From contig NZ_PISM01000004.1 in NCBI RefSeq assembly GCF_002929225.1, positions 434,001 through 498,000 on the forward strand: a stretch of 64,000 nucleotides of DNA, given 5' to 3'. The DNA comes from Stutzerimonas kunmingensis. Its GTDB lineage: Bacteria; Pseudomonadota; Gammaproteobacteria; Pseudomonadales; Pseudomonadaceae. Under the pieces are notes generated by a model. It was not told where the DNA came from, ran no database searches, and saw only the letters and a program-made list of their open reading frames with translations. Of the stretch, positions 9,703 to 20,438 are shown piece after piece. The first letter of the stretch is position 1. The number at the start of each line of letters is the position of its first letter. Position numbers and translations under genes: made by a program.

Positions 9703-10665
9703 TCAGCGTCGCTCGAGGTAGTTGACGCTGAACAGCCCGCGCGGGTCGGTCCACTGGCCACGACAGGCGAAGCCGGCGGCATCGGCCAGGGCAGCGAAGG
9801 ATTCCAGCGTGTACTTGTAGGAGTTTTCCGTGTGCAGGCTTTCCCCGGCATCGAAGTGGAAGCGCCGGCCTTCGATGGTCACGTCCTGCGCATCGGGGCT
9901 GATCAGGTGCATCTCGATGCGCGATTCGGCCTCGTTGAAGAAGGCGCGATGGACGAAACGTGACGGGTCGATGTCGCTGTCCAGCTCGTTGCGGATGCGC
10001 TGCAGCAGGTTGAGGTTGAAGGCAGCGGTGACATGGGCGCGGTCGTTGTAAGCCGCCTCCAGCACCGCGCGGTCCTTGACCAGATCGACGCCGATCACCA
10101 GGCCGCCGCCCACCGGCAGCACATCGTGCAGACGCTGCAGGAAGGCTGAGGCCTCGCCCGGGGTGAAATTGCCGATGCTGGAGCCGGGGAAGAACATCAG
10201 CGGGTGCTCGCTGGAGAAATCATCCGGCAGGTTCAGCTCGTTGGAAAAGTCGGTACAGGCGGCATGCACCTCCAGCCACGGGTAGTCCGCCGCCAGCCGC
10301 TGGGTGCTGCTGAGCAGGAAGTCCTCGGAGATGTCGATGCCCAGATAGCTGGTTGGGTGCAGTGCCTCCAGCAGCAGGCGTACCTTGCGACTGGCGCCGC
10401 TGCCCAGCTCGATCAGGTCGCTGTGAGGCCCGGCGATGTCGAGGATGTCGTTGGCCGCCTCGGCGAGGATCTGCTCCTCGGTGCGGGTGATGTAGTACTC
10501 GGGCTGCTGGCAGATCTGCTCGAACAGCTCGGACCCGCGGCGATCATAGAAGAACTTCGGCGAGGCCCATTTCGGGCTCGCGGCGAACCCGGCGAGGGTT
10601 TCGTCGCGCAGCGAGGCGTCGTGTGGCTGTTGCAGCTGATCGTGAAAGTGAATTGCCAGCGCCAT
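9703..10665 (-). CDS. egtD: L-histidine N-alpha-methyltransferase (ergothioneine biosynthesis)
   Basis: 320 residues, the normal EgtD length. SAM-binding motif LIELGSGASRKV, followed by the family's LGIDIS and MFFPGSSIGNFTP signatures. It trimethylates histidine to hercynine using SAM. The start at 10665 is chosen because it directly follows the egtB stop codon (two bases between), which means translational coupling; a longer in-frame extension upstream overlaps egtB and has no family similarity. Confidence 0.93.
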   Translation of the reverse strand: MALAIHFHDQLQQPHDASLRDETLAGFAASPKWASPKFFYDRRGSELFEQICQQPEYYITRTEEQILAEAANDILDIAGPHSDLIELGSGASRKVRLLLEALHPTSYLGIDISEDFLLSSTQRLAADYPWLEVHAACTDFSNELNLPDDFSSEHPLMFFPGSSIGNFTPGEASAFLQRLHDVLPVGGGLVIGVDLVKDRAVLEAAYNDRAHVTAAFNLNLLQRIRNELDSDIDPSRFVHRAFFNEAESRIEMHLISPDAQDVTIEGRRFHFDAGESLHTENSYKYTLESFAALADAAGFACRGQWTDPRGLFSVNYLERR

Positions 10666-10667
10666 GT

Positions 10668-11963
10668 TCAGAGCCCTCTGGCCAGGCGTAGCCCGGCGAA
10701 CTGCCAGCGCATGGCCGGCTGGAAGAAGTTGCGGTAGGTGACCCGTAGGTGGGATTCCGGCGTGGCGCAGCAACCGCCACGCAAGACCATCTGGCCGGAC
10801 ATGAACTTGCCGTTGTACTCGCCGAGGCTGCCCTCCAGCGGGCGAAAACCCGGATAGGGCAGGTAGGCGCTGGCGGTCCACTCCCAGACATCGCCGAACA
10901 GCTGCCTCGGGCCGTCATGGCCGGGCGGCGCGGCGACCGGTTGCAGGTAGTCGCTTTCAAGGAAGTTGCCGCGCAATGGCTGGTCGGCGGCGGCGACTTC
11001 CCATTCCGCTTCGCTCGGCAGCCGCGCACCGGCCCAGCGTGAGAAGGCATCGGCCTCGTAATAGCTGATGTGACAGACCGGTGCCTCCAGGTCCAGCGGG
11101 CGCAGGCCGCCGAGGGTCATCTCGTGCCAGCTGGCGTCCTCGCGCAGCCAGTACAGCGGAGCATTCCAGCCGGCCTGCTGGATCAGGTCCCAGCCGTCCG
11201 ACAGCCACAGCTCCGGGCGGGCATAACCGCCGTCAGTGATGAACGACAGGTATTCGCGGTTGCTCACCAGGCGTTCGGCAAGCTGGAAATCCTCGACGAA
11301 CTGGCGATGTCGCGGGGTTTCGCAATCGAAGGCGAAGTCGCTGCCGGCATGCCCGATGTGCTGCACACCGCCGGTGTATTCATGCCAGCGCGGGCGCTCG
11401 GGGCTGCTGGGCCGGGGCTGGGCGAGATCGTCGCGATAAACCGGGTGCAGCGGGTTCTGCGCGAGGATGTGCTTGATGTCCATCAGCAGCAGTTCCTGGT
11501 GCTGCTGCTCGTGCTGCAGGCCGAGGCCGACGCGGCGGACGATTTCGGCAGCCTGCTCGCGCGGCGGATTGCTCAGCAGTTCGCCCATGGCCTGGTCGAC
11601 GTGGCGGCGATAGCGATAGATCTCGTCCACACCCGGGCGGGATAGCACACCGCGCCGCGCCCGCGGAAAGGGCAGGCCATGGGTCTGGTAGTAGGAGTTG
11701 AACAGGTAGTCGTAGGCCTCGTTCAGCCGCCGGTAGCCGGGCAGATAAGGCAACAGCAGAAAGGTCTCGAAGAACCAGCTGACATGCGCCAGGTGCCATT
11801 TTGGCGGGCTGACTTCCGGCGTGCTCTGGATGACGTAATCTTCGACCTGCAGCGGCGTGCAGATCGCCTCGCTGGTGGCGCGTACCTGCCGGTAACGCTG
11901 CAGCAACAGGTCGAGTTCGGCGAGTACCGGGTGCGGATGTGGCTGCTCTGCCAGGTTTCCCAT
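10668..11963 (-). CDS. egtB: Ergothioneine sulfoxide synthase, iron-dependent
   Basis: 431 residues. N-terminal DinB-like helical domain with the iron-binding H-x3-H-x-E motif HEQQHQE (His151, His155, Glu157), then a formylglycine-generating-enzyme-like domain (about 190-430; LPSEAEWEVAA, GDVWEWTAS, VLRGGCCATP). It joins a sulfur donor to hercynine with O2. ATG at 11963 follows GAGGGGG; the longer upstream extension is rejected. In proteobacteria a two-gene egtB-egtD unit is common; no egtA, egtC or egtE lies in this window, so the thiol donor and C-S lyase must be encoded elsewhere or the Fe enzyme uses cysteine directly. Confidence 0.92.
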   Translation of the reverse strand: MGNLAEQPHPHPVLAELDLLLQRYRQVRATSEAICTPLQVEDYVIQSTPEVSPPKWHLAHVSWFFETFLLLPYLPGYRRLNEAYDYLFNSYYQTHGLPFPRARRGVLSRPGVDEIYRYRRHVDQAMGELLSNPPREQAAEIVRRVGLGLQHEQQHQELLLMDIKHILAQNPLHPVYRDDLAQPRPSSPERPRWHEYTGGVQHIGHAGSDFAFDCETPRHRQFVEDFQLAERLVSNREYLSFITDGGYARPELWLSDGWDLIQQAGWNAPLYWLREDASWHEMTLGGLRPLDLEAPVCHISYYEADAFSRWAGARLPSEAEWEVAAADQPLRGNFLESDYLQPVAAPPGHDGPRQLFGDVWEWTASAYLPYPGFRPLEGSLGEYNGKFMSGQMVLRGGCCATPESHLRVTYRNFFQPAMRWQFAGLRLARGL

Positions 11964-12112
11964 GGCTGTCCCCCTCGGGTTTGACGACCGAAACGGCCTC
12001 CCATAGCGACCCGGCGCGGCGGGCAAAAGTTTCTGCCGGCCGGCTTGGCGACCATGAAGAAAAAGCGGCCGCGCTCTGGTCACTCTGTATTAGCAAAGCA
12101 GGGGATCGAGCC

Positions 12113-12928
12113 ATGCGACAGTTATTCGTTCTGAGTTCCGCGCTGCTTTTGGCTGCCTGCGGGCAGCACAATACGGCGTCCTATACCGACGCTGCGGGCG
12201 CGCCGAAAAGCGCCGAAACGCGCACCCTCGAGGTTGGCGCGAAGCTGCTGCAGGGCAAGGCGCCTTTGGATGCAGTGAGCGCGTACCTCAACGGCTTTCA
12301 CTTCTACAACGGCGACATGGATGGGCAGATGGAGGCGCACCACTACGTCACGCGGGTGAACGAGGACCTGATGCAGGCGCTGATCTACGACGGCAATGGC
12401 AGCAATGCCAAGCTCATGGGCGTCGAGTACATCATCAGCGCGCGCCTGTTCGCGACACTGCCCGAGGACGAGAAGAAGCTTTGGCACAGCCACGATTACG
12501 AGGTGAAGTCCGGCTCGCTGGTTGCACCTGGCCTGCCGCAGGTGGCGGAGAAGCAGTTGATGGAGCAGGTGGTCAGCACCTACGGCAAGACCTGGCACAC
12601 CTGGCATACCGACCGCGACAAGGAACTGCCCTATGGAATTCCGGCGCTGATGATGGGCTTTACCGCGGATGGCCAGCTGGACCCGGCGCTGGAACAGGCC
12701 CGTGACGACCGTCTCGACGTGGATACCCAGGCGATCCGTCGCAGTCGCGAGTCGATCCCGCAGCCGACGGCCGATCCTGCGGCAAATGCCTGGGAGAAAG
12801 GTGAAGTGATTCAGCTGCAGCGGGTGCGGGGGGCCGGCGAGCATCGCCACGGCGATGGGGCTGGGCGGGCGGAAATCATCGAGTCGGGACGCCTGCAACA
12901 ACAGCAACAGCGCAGCGATGAACGCTGA
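12113..12928 (+). CDS. DUF1264 (OBAP-like) lipoprotein
   Basis: 271 residues. Lipoprotein signal with lipobox LAAC (Cys19 region) and then a DUF1264 domain, recognised by the HFYNGDMDGQMEAHHYV segment and the later HSHDYEVKSG and KTWHTWH histidine-rich motifs. Relatives include plant oil-body-associated proteins and bacterial periplasmic proteins; biochemical function is unknown. The C-terminal 40 residues are low-complexity and end in a run of Gln. Start chosen at the ATG directly before the signal sequence. The gene is divergent from egtB, with 149 bp between the starts, and convergent with the SDR gene (2 bp apart). Confidence 0.8.
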   Translation: MRQLFVLSSALLLAACGQHNTASYTDAAGAPKSAETRTLEVGAKLLQGKAPLDAVSAYLNGFHFYNGDMDGQMEAHHYVTRVNEDLMQALIYDGNGSNAKLMGVEYIISARLFATLPEDEKKLWHSHDYEVKSGSLVAPGLPQVAEKQLMEQVVSTYGKTWHTWHTDRDKELPYGIPALMMGFTADGQLDPALEQARDDRLDVDTQAIRRSRESIPQPTADPAANAWEKGEVIQLQRVRGAGEHRHGDGAGRAEIIESGRLQQQQQRSDER

Positions 12929-12930
12929 GG

Positions 12931-13623
12931 TTACTCGCCGTCGACCGGCGGCGTCGGGCGAATCAGGATTTCGTTAACGTCGACATGGGCCGGCTGCGAC
13001 AGGGCATAGACCACTGTGCGGCCGACATCCTCCGGTTGCAGGGCATAGGCTGGCGGCTTGTCGAACAGCGGCGTGTCGACCATGCCCGGCTCGATCAGCG
13101 TGACTCGCACACCGCTGCCGCGCAGTTCTTCGCGCACGCTCAGACCCATCCCGGTCACCGCCCATTTGCTGGCGCTGTACATCGAGCCGGGAATGACGAA
13201 GCGCCCGGCTGCCGAGCCGGTGAGCAGCAGATGACCGCGGCTGGCCTTCAAGGCGGCCAGCGTGCAGCGCAGGGTCAGGCCGACGCCGTAGACGTTGGTC
13301 AGCAGCATGGTTTTCCAGACTTCGGGATCGGCGCCGCTGAAACCGCCGTCGCTGCCGGGGATGCCGGCGTTGGCGTAGACCGCATCGAGCTGGCCGTAGT
13401 GATCGAGCACGCGTTGCACCATGGCTTGTTGCTCGGCGTAATCGGTCACGTCGCAGCGAATGGCGAGGGCGCGCTGCGGCCCAATTTCATCGACCAGCTG
13501 CCGCAGCTTGTCCTCGGAGCGTGCGGCGAGCGCCAGCCGGTAGCCGGCCGCCGCTGCCAGACGTGCGGTTGCCGCGCCGATCCCGGACGAGGCGCCGGTG
13601 ATCAGCAGCACGTGGTCGCTCAT
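12931..13623 (-). CDS. SDR-family NAD(P)-dependent oxidoreductase
   Basis: 230 residues, classical short-chain dehydrogenase. Cofactor loop TGASSGIG (9-16), structural NAG (85-87), catalytic Asn110, Ser137, Tyr149 and Lys153 (YSASK) are all present. The C-terminal IEPGMVDTPLF is the usual SDR PG motif. Similar to the YdfG/serine-dehydrogenase-like group, but substrate cannot be read from sequence. It lies 9 bp downstream of the small gene at 13633-13938 and is probably co-transcribed with it. Confidence 0.88.
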   Translation of the reverse strand: MSDHVLLITGASSGIGAATARLAAAAGYRLALAARSEDKLRQLVDEIGPQRALAIRCDVTDYAEQQAMVQRVLDHYGQLDAVYANAGIPGSDGGFSGADPEVWKTMLLTNVYGVGLTLRCTLAALKASRGHLLLTGSAAGRFVIPGSMYSASKWAVTGMGLSVREELRGSGVRVTLIEPGMVDTPLFDKPPAYALQPEDVGRTVVYALSQPAHVDVNEILIRPTPPVDGE

Positions 13624-13632
13624 GGCCGCTCC

Positions 13633-13938
13633 TCAGTAGTTCGGCGTGGTTTCCGGAATGGCGCTGTCGTCGGTGATGAACGGCATGCTCCAGGGTTCGA
13701 GGGTGCAACCCTTGTCGATCAGCTCCTGACGGGTCTGCTCGATCACCTGTGCCATGCGAAGCGGGTCGGCGTAGTCGCGCACCTGCGCCACGCGGGTGAT
13801 TTCCTCGCCGCTGCCGTTCATCACGGTGAAGCCGAAGCTGTCGTCCTCGGGGTTGGCGCTGGTCACGCAACCACAGGGCAGGAAGGCTTCCGAGGCCAGT
13901 TGCATGGCGTTGTCGAGGCTGAGCGGGGTGGTGGTCAT
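13633..13938 (-). CDS. Conserved hypothetical protein, 101 residues
   Basis: A small acidic protein without signal peptide or membrane segment. It has FLPCGCVTSANPEDDSFGFTV near the N-terminus, where the CGC could bind metal. The ATG at 13938 is favoured over one two codons upstream because GGAG sits six bases before it but touches the earlier ATG. First gene of a likely two-gene unit with the SDR gene. No function is recognised. Confidence 0.7.
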   Translation of the reverse strand: MTTTPLSLDNAMQLASEAFLPCGCVTSANPEDDSFGFTVMNGSGEEITRVAQVRDYADPLRMAQVIEQTRQELIDKGCTLEPWSMPFITDDSAIPETTPNY

Positions 13939-14055
13939 GGTCATCTCCGTTGCGTTGCGGATGTTTCAAGTTGACCGCCATATCCCATGGCCGTTTCCCG
14001 ACCGCCGACCGGCTGTCGCTTGTGCAAAGGCCGGGGCGCCACCATATTCATCGGC

Positions 14056-17000
14056 ATGACCACGTCATCCGTCGATCCGCTTGGCAGTTTCCACCCCGCC
14101 GTGGCGGGCTGGTTTTCCCGCAGCTTTCCCGCACCGACGCCGGCCCAGGCGGCTGCCTGGCCGCTGATCCGTGCGGGCCGTTCGACCCTGGTGGCCGCGC
14201 CGACTGGCTCGGGCAAGACGCTGACCGCCTTTCTCGCCGCTATCGATGGCCTGGTGCAGCAGGGTCTGGCCGAGGATGGCCTGGCCGACGCGACGCGCGT
14301 GCTCTATGTCTCGCCATTGAAGGCCTTGTCCAACGACATCCATATCAACCTGGAGGAGCCGCTCGCCGGGATCACCGCGGAGCTGGCGCGTCTTGGGCTA
14401 CCAGCGTTGGAAATCCGCACCGCGGTGCGTACCGGCGACACGCCGCAGGCCGAGCGCAACGCCATGCGCAAGCGCGTGCCGCATATCCTCGTCACCACGC
14501 CGGAATCGCTCTATGTGCTGCTCGGCTCGGCATCTGGGCGCGAAATGCTCGCCGATGTGCAGAGCGTGATCGTCGACGAGATTCACGCTATCGCCGGCAA
14601 CAAGCGTGGCAGCCATCTGGCGCTGTCGCTGGAGCGACTGGAAGCGCTCTGCAATCGGCCGCTGGTGCGGGTCGGCCTGTCGGCGACGCAGAAGCCGATC
14701 GATGCGGTGGCGCGCTTTCTGGTCGGCGTCGAGCGACCGTGCGAGATCGTCGACATCGGCCATGGCCGCGCCCGCGATCTTGCGCTGGAGGTGCCGCCGG
14801 TGCCGCTGGAAGCGGTGATGAGCAACGACGCCTGGGCACTGGTCTACGATCGCCTCGCGGCACTGGCTGGCGAGCATCGCACCACGCTGGTGTTCGTCAA
14901 CACGCGGCGCATGGCCGAGCGCACCACGCGGCATCTGGCCGAACGGCTGGGCGCCGCGGTGGTGGCTGCGCACCACGGCAGCCTGGCCCGCGAACAGCGG
15001 CTGACGGCCGAGCAGAAGCTCAAGCGCGGCGAGTTGCGGGTACTGGTCGCGACTTCCTCGCTGGAGCTGGGCATCGACATCGGTGATGTCGAGCTGGCCT
15101 GCCAGCTGGGCTCGCCACGCTCGATTTCGGCTTTCCTGCAGCGGGTTGGGCGCGCCGGGCACCAGGTCGCCGGGGTGTCCAAGGGGCGGCTGTTTCCCAG
15201 CTCCCGCGACGACCTGATCGAGTGTGCCGCGCTGCTCGACGCCGTGCGTCGTGGCGAGCTGGACACGCTGAATATCCCGCACGCGCCGCTGGATGTGCTG
15301 GCCCAGCAGATCGTCGCGGAGGTGGCCTGTCGGGAATGGGAGGAGGAAGCGTTGCTCCAGCTGTTCCGCCGCGCGATGCCCTATGCCGCGCTCGACGACG
15401 CGACCTTCCAGGCACTGCTGCGAATGCTCGCCGAGGGCTATACGACCCGCCACGGAACCCGCGGCGCCTATCTGCACCGTGATCTCGCGACGCGCAGCCT
15501 GCGTGGCCGGCGCGGTGGCCGGCTGACCGCACTGACCTCCGGCGGCACCATCGCCGACAACGCCGACTATGCCGTGCTGCTGGAGCCGCAGGGGCTGAAT
15601 ATCGGCACGGTGAACGAGGACTTCGCGGTGGAGAGCCTGGCCGGCGATGTGTTCCAGCTGGGCAACACGTCGTATCGCATCCTCAAGATCGAGTCCGGGC
15701 GGGTGCGTGTCGAAGACGCCCAGGGCATGCCGCCGAGCATTCCCTTCTGGCTGGGCGAGGCGCCAGGGCGCAGCGACGAGCTGTCCTTTGCCGTGGCGCG
15801 GCTGCGTGACGAGATCGAGCGGCGGTTGGCTGAGGGGGCGGCGGTGGGCAGGGTGGACCTGTCGCCCGCCATCGATTGGCTTACCGGCACCCTTGGCCTG
15901 GTGGAAACCGCCGCGCGACAGATCGTCGAATACCTGGCGCGTGCCCGCTCCGCACTTGGCGCCTTGCCGACTCAGCAGCGGCTGGTGATGGAGCGCTTCT
16001 TCGACGAGTCCGGCGGCACCCAGCTGGTCATTCATTCGCCCTATGGCAGCCGCATCAATCGCGCCTGGGGGCTGGCACTGCGCAAGCGGTTCTGCCGCAC
16101 CTTCAACTTCGAGCTGCAGGCGGCGGCCACCGAGGACGCCATCATTCTTTCGCTGTCCACCAGTCACAGCTTTCCGCTGGCGGAAGTCTGGCGCTACCTG
16201 CATTCGGCCAGCGCCGAGCAGGTGCTGATCCAGGCACTGCTGGATGCGCCGCTGTTCGGTGTGCGCTGGCGCTGGATCGCCACCACGGCACTGGCGTTGC
16301 CGCGCATGGCCGGCGGACGCAAGGTCGCGCCGCAGCTACAGCGAATGAAGAGCGACGATCTGCTGGCCACGGTCTTTCCCGACCAGGTTGCCTGCCTGGA
16401 AAACATCGTCGGCGAGCGCGAGATTCCCGATCATCCGCTTGTACGCCAGACGCTCGATGACTGCCTGCACGAGGCCATGGATAGTGAAGGCTGGCTCGCG
16501 CTGCTGCGGCGCATGGAGGGCGGCCAGGTCGAACTGCTGGCGCGTGATCTGCCGGCGCCGTCGCCGCTCGCCATGGAGATTCTCGGCGCACGGCCTTACG
16601 CCTTTCTCGACGATGCACCGCTGGAAGAGCGCCGCACCCAGGCGGTGCTCGCGCGGCGCTGGAGCGATCCGGAGTCGGCTGACGATCTGGGCGCGCTGGA
16701 CCCGGAAGCGATCGCCGCCGTGTGTGAGGAGGCCTGGCCCGAGGCGCGCAGTGCCGACGAGTTGCACGAGGCGCTGACAGCGCTCGGTTGCATTGCCGAA
16801 GCCGAAACCGCCGCACAGCCGCAATGGAGCGAATGGCTGGCCGAACTGGCCCGTGGTGGCCGCGCGACGCGCATGGACGTGGCGCACGACCGCGTCCTCT
16901 GGTTGCCGCTCGAGCGCCTGATGCTGCTGCGCGCGATCTATCCGCAGGCTCCGTTCCAGCCGCATCTGCAGGCGCCCGGCGGCTACGATCAGCCAATCGA

Positions 17001-18375
17001 GGAAGAGGCGGCACTGGTCGAACTGATTCGTGCGCGGCTGAGCGGCTTCGGCCCGCTGCCGGTGGCGTTGATCGCGCGGCCGCTGGCGTTACCGGCCTCT
17101 GCCGTCGCGGCGGCGCTGGTCCGTCTGGAAAGTCAGGGTTACGTGATGCGCGGGCGTTTCAGCGCTGGCGCAGTGGAGGAGGAGTGGTGCGAGCGGCATC
17201 TGCTGGCGCGTATCCATCGCTACACGGTCAAGCGCCTGCGACGGGAGATCGAGCCGGTCGAACGTGTCGATTTCATGCGCTTTCTTGCTGACTGGCAGCA
17301 TCTGTCCGCGACCACGCGCATGCAGGGGCGCGAGGCGCTGGCCACGGTCGTCGAACAGCTGGAGGGCTTTCAGGCCGCCGCCGCAGCGTGGGAAGCCGAT
17401 CTCTTGCCGGCGCGCCTGAAGGATTATGGCGGCACCTGGCTGGACGAGCTGTGCCGCTCCGGCCGCATTGTCTGGACGCGGCTGGCCGGGCGACTCAGGG
17501 CCAGCGGCGGGCCGGTGCGCGGCACGCCGATCGTGCTGCTGCCGCGGCGCCAGTTACCGACTTGGTATGCACTGGCCAGCGACGCGCCGGCGCCGGAGCT
17601 GTCTTCACGGGCACAGCGGGTGTTCGAATGTCTGAACGCCCAGGGCGCTCTGTTCTTCGATGAGCTGCAGCACGACGCGCATCTGCTGCGCAGCGAACTG
17701 GAGGATGCCCTTGGCGAGCTGGTGGCGGTGGGTTTGGTGAACGCCGACAGCTTCGCCGGTCTGCGCGCATTGCTGGCGCCGGCGAGCAAGCGCTCGCGTA
17801 CGGCCCGACGAAGCCGTGGTGGTGCCTTTATCGGCGGGATGGACGACGCCGGCCGCTGGGCACTGGTGCGCAAGTCTGGAGCGGGCGAAGAGGAGGCAAG
17901 AACACCGGCGTTCGATGCAGAGGCGCTGGAGCACATTGCCCGTGTGCTGCTGCGCCGTTACGGCGTGGTGTGCTGGCGCCTGCTTGCGCGTGAAGCGGAC
18001 TGGTTGCCGCCCTGGCGCGACCTGTTGCGGGTCTACCATCGGCTGGAAGCCCGTGGCGAGATTCGCGGCGGACGCTTTGTCGCGGCGGTGGCGGGCGAGC
18101 AGTTCGCTCTGCCGGAGGCGCTTGGCTTGCTGCGCGAGGTGCGCAAGGGGCCGCTGACCGGCGAGATGCTGGCGGTGTCCGCGGTCGATCCGTTCAATCA
18201 GCTCGGCACCCTGTTACCGGGCGCCAGGGTGCCGGCTCTGGCGGCTAACCGGATCCTGTTTCGCGACGGGCTGCCGGTGGCTGTGCTGGCGGCGGGCAAG
18301 CCGCAATGGCTGGTCGAACTGGACGAGGATGCCCAGCGCGAGGCGCGCCGCCTGCTGACGCCAGCCAGACGCTGA
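14056..18375 (+). CDS. lhr: Lhr-type ATP-dependent helicase
   Basis: About 1439 residues. Superfamily 2 helicase with Q-like motif (PTPAQAAAW), Walker A APTGSGKT (Lys54), motif II DEIH (174-177), motif III GLSAT, and motif [11 protein letters not shown], followed by the long winged-helix and beta-barrel C-terminal region typical of bacterial Lhr (large helicase-related). Such enzymes translocate 3'-5' on single-stranded DNA and unwind RNA:DNA hybrids; a role in DNA repair is known in mycobacteria. The start is uncertain: an in-frame ATG at 13987 would add 23 residues, neither has a strong ribosome site. No Lhr-associated phosphoesterase gene is adjacent. Confidence 0.9.
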   Translation: MTTSSVDPLGSFHPAVAGWFSRSFPAPTPAQAAAWPLIRAGRSTLVAAPTGSGKTLTAFLAAIDGLVQQGLAEDGLADATRVLYVSPLKALSNDIHINLEEPLAGITAELARLGLPALEIRTAVRTGDTPQAERNAMRKRVPHILVTTPESLYVLLGSASGREMLADVQSVIVDEIHAIAGNKRGSHLALSLERLEALCNRPLVRVGLSATQKPIDAVARFLVGVERPCEIVDIGHGRARDLALEVPPVPLEAVMSNDAWALVYDRLAALAGEHRTTLVFVNTRRMAERTTRHLAERLGAAVVAAHHGSLAREQRLTAEQKLKRGELRVLVATSSLELGIDIGDVELACQLGSPRSISAFLQRVGRAGHQVAGVSKGRLFPSSRDDLIECAALLDAVRRGELDTLNIPHAPLDVLAQQIVAEVACREWEEEALLQLFRRAMPYAALDDATFQALLRMLAEGYTTRHGTRGAYLHRDLATRSLRGRRGGRLTALTSGGTIADNADYAVLLEPQGLNIGTVNEDFAVESLAGDVFQLGNTSYRILKIESGRVRVEDAQGMPPSIPFWLGEAPGRSDELSFAVARLRDEIERRLAEGAAVGRVDLSPAIDWLTGTLGLVETAARQIVEYLARARSALGALPTQQRLVMERFFDESGGTQLVIHSPYGSRINRAWGLALRKRFCRTFNFELQAAATEDAIILSLSTSHSFPLAEVWRYLHSASAEQVLIQALLDAPLFGVRWRWIATTALALPRMAGGRKVAPQLQRMKSDDLLATVFPDQVACLENIVGEREIPDHPLVRQTLDDCLHEAMDSEGWLALLRRMEGGQVELLARDLPAPSPLAMEILGARPYAFLDDAPLEERRTQAVLARRWSDPESADDLGALDPEAIAAVCEEAWPEARSADELHEALTALGCIAEAETAAQPQWSEWLAELARGGRATRMDVAHDRVLWLPLERLMLLRAIYPQAPFQPHLQAPGGYDQPIEEEAALVELIRARLSGFGPLPVALIARPLALPASAVAAALVRLESQGYVMRGRFSAGAVEEEWCERHLLARIHRYTVKRLRREIEPVERVDFMRFLADWQHLSATTRMQGREALATVVEQLEGFQAAAAAWEADLLPARLKDYGGTWLDELCRSGRIVWTRLAGRLRASGGPVRGTPIVLLPRRQLPTWYALASDAPAPELSSRAQRVFECLNAQGALFFDELQHDAHLLRSELEDALGELVAVGLVNADSFAGLRALLAPASKRSRTARRSRGGAFIGGMDDAGRWALVRKSGAGEEEARTPAFDAEALEHIARVLLRRYGVVCWRLLAREADWLPPWRDLLRVYHRLEARGEIRGGRFVAAVAGEQFALPEALGLLREVRKGPLTGEMLAVSAVDPFNQLGTLLPGARVPALAANRILFRDGLPVAVLAAGKPQWLVELDEDAQREARRLLTPARR

Positions 18376-18550
18376 GTAGTTAGTTAGTAGCCTGTTTGGT
18401 ACGTTCAGTTGGTAAATGTCGGCGCCCATGGCTCCGATACTGTGTTGCTGCTCCTTGCCATGGCCCGCCAGGACCCGTCGCAGCGCCTTTGTTTTGCAGC
18501 CATGTTCATCCGACTTTGCCTTAACCCACTCACCGCCCAACCACCAGGGA

Positions 18551-19414
18551 TCAGGCTGTCGGCGCCAGGCATTTCAGGTCGCTGAAGTCGGTGCGCAGCT
18601 GCGCCAGGCGCCCGCTGAGGTGGGTCCGCTGCCCTTCGTCGGCAAGGCTATAGAGGTCGGCCACCAGGTCCAATCCGGCCTGCTCGGCACGCTGCAACGC
18701 GGCCTGATCGTCCGTACTCAGCAACTCCTCGCGCTCCTGCAGCAGCTGCGCAATGCGGTCGTCGAAATCGGCGCGGTGGCGCTGCTCGACCGCAGCCAAC
18801 AGCAGCTCTTGCCAGCGCTCGCGGTTGCCCAGCCAGCGGCTGTTCTGCTCGTTCAGGGTGTGAGACCAGAGCAGCACGCGTTGTCGCTGGTCCGCGTTCA
18901 ACTGGCCGAACCAGTACTGCAGACGCTCCTGCATGCGCTCGGCGCGCTCGCGAATCTGCCGTTCCAGCGGCGGAGCCAGGTATTTCTCCCGGTACTCCTC
19001 TCGGTTTTCCTCCAGCGCGCTGCGCAGTTCGGCGACCTGCTTGTCGCTCAGGGCACGCAGCAGGTCCGTTGCGGTGGGGGTGATCTCCACGGCAACGCTG
19101 TGCATGGCGTCGCGGACGTCGCGGTACTGTGGTTCGAGATCGCGGCGATCGAGCTGGCCGCCAGCAGTTTCACGCTCAAGCTGTTCGAGGTTGGCCAGCA
19201 GTTCCGGCAATTGCGTGCTGCAGTGCCAGGCCAGGTGCTCGCGCAGGCGTTCGCGCAGCTCGTCCTTCTGACGGTTATCGAGGTCGAGATAGTCGTTGAG
19301 CGTCCAGGGCACGACCATGTCGAGGTTGCGATAGACCAGGGTGGCGCGGCTGCAGCCGTTCAACAGCGCGGCGCAGAGCAGGGTCAGCAGGAGCAGGCTG
19401 GCAATGGGGCGCAT
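18551..19414 (-). CDS. DUF6279-family lipoprotein
   Basis: 287 residues with a lipoprotein signal ending LLNGC, then an almost entirely helical, charged body (LRERLREHLAWH, EENREEYREKY and similar). The pattern fits the DUF6279 family of pseudomonad lipoproteins; function unknown. ATG at 19414 follows GAGGA by a normal spacing; an open extension of 60 codons upstream is not protein-like and overlaps the divergent promoter region. The gene converges on lhr across a 175-bp spacer in which I see no clear terminator. Confidence 0.75.
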   Translation of the reverse strand: MRPIASLLLLTLLCAALLNGCSRATLVYRNLDMVVPWTLNDYLDLDNRQKDELRERLREHLAWHCSTQLPELLANLEQLERETAGGQLDRRDLEPQYRDVRDAMHSVAVEITPTATDLLRALSDKQVAELRSALEENREEYREKYLAPPLERQIRERAERMQERLQYWFGQLNADQRQRVLLWSHTLNEQNSRWLGNRERWQELLLAAVEQRHRADFDDRIAQLLQEREELLSTDDQAALQRAEQAGLDLVADLYSLADEGQRTHLSGRLAQLRTDFSDLKCLAPTA

Positions 19415-19592
19415 CGTCTTTCCTCGAGCGTCGGCGGCTGTTCTGTAGAGCCACGGCAGCGCCGGGGGTTCGGCTGGCGGACCGTTTCGTCGGTGCCGGC
19501 GAGCAAAGGTGGCTGGCCTGTGGTCTTCCCTACATGGAGTCGTTCCGACGATATGGGACGGCCGATTTACCCAGCAGCAGTGGAGAAAAGCC

Positions 19593-19781
19593 ATGACCTC
19601 TCAGATCAAGCACCTCAGCGGCGAAGACGTACCCAAGGCCTGGCGCCCGACCTGGGTCGTGTGCTGGGTAGTGGAGCTGAACGGCACCATCGTCGGTGGC
19701 CCCTACGCCACCGAACAGGAAGCGCGTGCGGTGGCCGATGGCGACGAGGAGCCGCGGATCTCGCAGACCCCGGCGCCCTGA
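19593..19781 (+). CDS. Small conserved hypothetical protein, 62 residues
   Basis: Short soluble protein starting MTSQIKHLSGEDVPKAWRP, with WVVCWVVELNG and YATEQEARAVADGDE segments; a single small beta-rich domain is likely. GGAGAAAAGCC precedes the ATG. Divergent from the DUF6279 lipoprotein. Function unknown. Confidence 0.65.
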   Translation: MTSQIKHLSGEDVPKAWRPTWVVCWVVELNGTIVGGPYATEQEARAVADGDEEPRISQTPAP

Positions 19782-19811
19782 AACGGTAATCCCAGGCGCC
19801 TGGGCCCGTAA

Positions 19812-20360
19812 CTAGCGGGACTGTTCCAGGCAGTGCTGCGGGCAGGGCGCCTGATAAGGGACCGATGGCGGTGGCGGAGCGACTAGCTGATTCACCAGTT
19901 CCAGTGATTTATCGAAGGATGGATAGCCGCTGCGCGCGACATCCAGCTCGCCGTAGGCGTCGCGATAGCGTTCCGCGCGATCCTCGTCTGCTTCGTTGAG
20001 CAGGTACGGCTCGTGATAGATCTTGTAGAGCAGCGCCACCGCATGGGGGTGGCCCTTGCGCTTGGCCTTCTCCAACAGGTCGAGCACTTCCGATGACTCC
20101 GGGCCTTGGCGAATCAGCAGCAGGGCCTGATAGAACTCAGTCTCGCCGCGCCGATCCAGCTTCGCACTGCGATCGAGCAGCGCCTGGGCAAGTTCGTAGC
20201 TGTCTTCGTCGCCGATCGAAATCAGAATCTTCGCCTGCATCAGGTCATTCTGGTACAGCAGCCGTTCGGCACGACATTGGTCGTTCCAGTCGCGGTCGCA
20301 GGATTTAGTGGCGCAGCCGCCGAGGGTCAATAGCAGGCTGACCAGCAGTGCCTTTTTCAT
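19812..20360 (-). CDS. Hypothetical lipoprotein with Sel1/TPR-like helical repeats
   Basis: 182 residues. Lipoprotein signal with lipobox LGGC, four further cysteines, and a helical middle (SYELAQALLDRSAKLDRRGE, EVLDLLEKAKRKGHPHAVALLYKIY) that resembles degenerate Sel1-type repeats. The C-terminus is proline-rich (APPPPSVPYQAP). No specific function is recognised. Convergent with the 62-residue protein gene. Confidence 0.7.
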   Translation of the reverse strand: MKKALLVSLLLTLGGCATKSCDRDWNDQCRAERLLYQNDLMQAKILISIGDEDSYELAQALLDRSAKLDRRGETEFYQALLLIRQGPESSEVLDLLEKAKRKGHPHAVALLYKIYHEPYLLNEADEDRAERYRDAYGELDVARSGYPSFDKSLELVNQLVAPPPPSVPYQAPCPQHCLEQSR

Positions 20361-20438
20361 GGCTGAATTGGTACTCCGTTCTCTTTTCGCCAGTATGAGC
20401 CGTGCCAGCTTCGATTCGCCAGTGGCGCTTACGTTCGC

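Noticed and set aside
14398..16203. Minus-strand open frame of 601 codons
   Set aside because: Lies within the helicase gene, which has all expected motifs on the plus strand.
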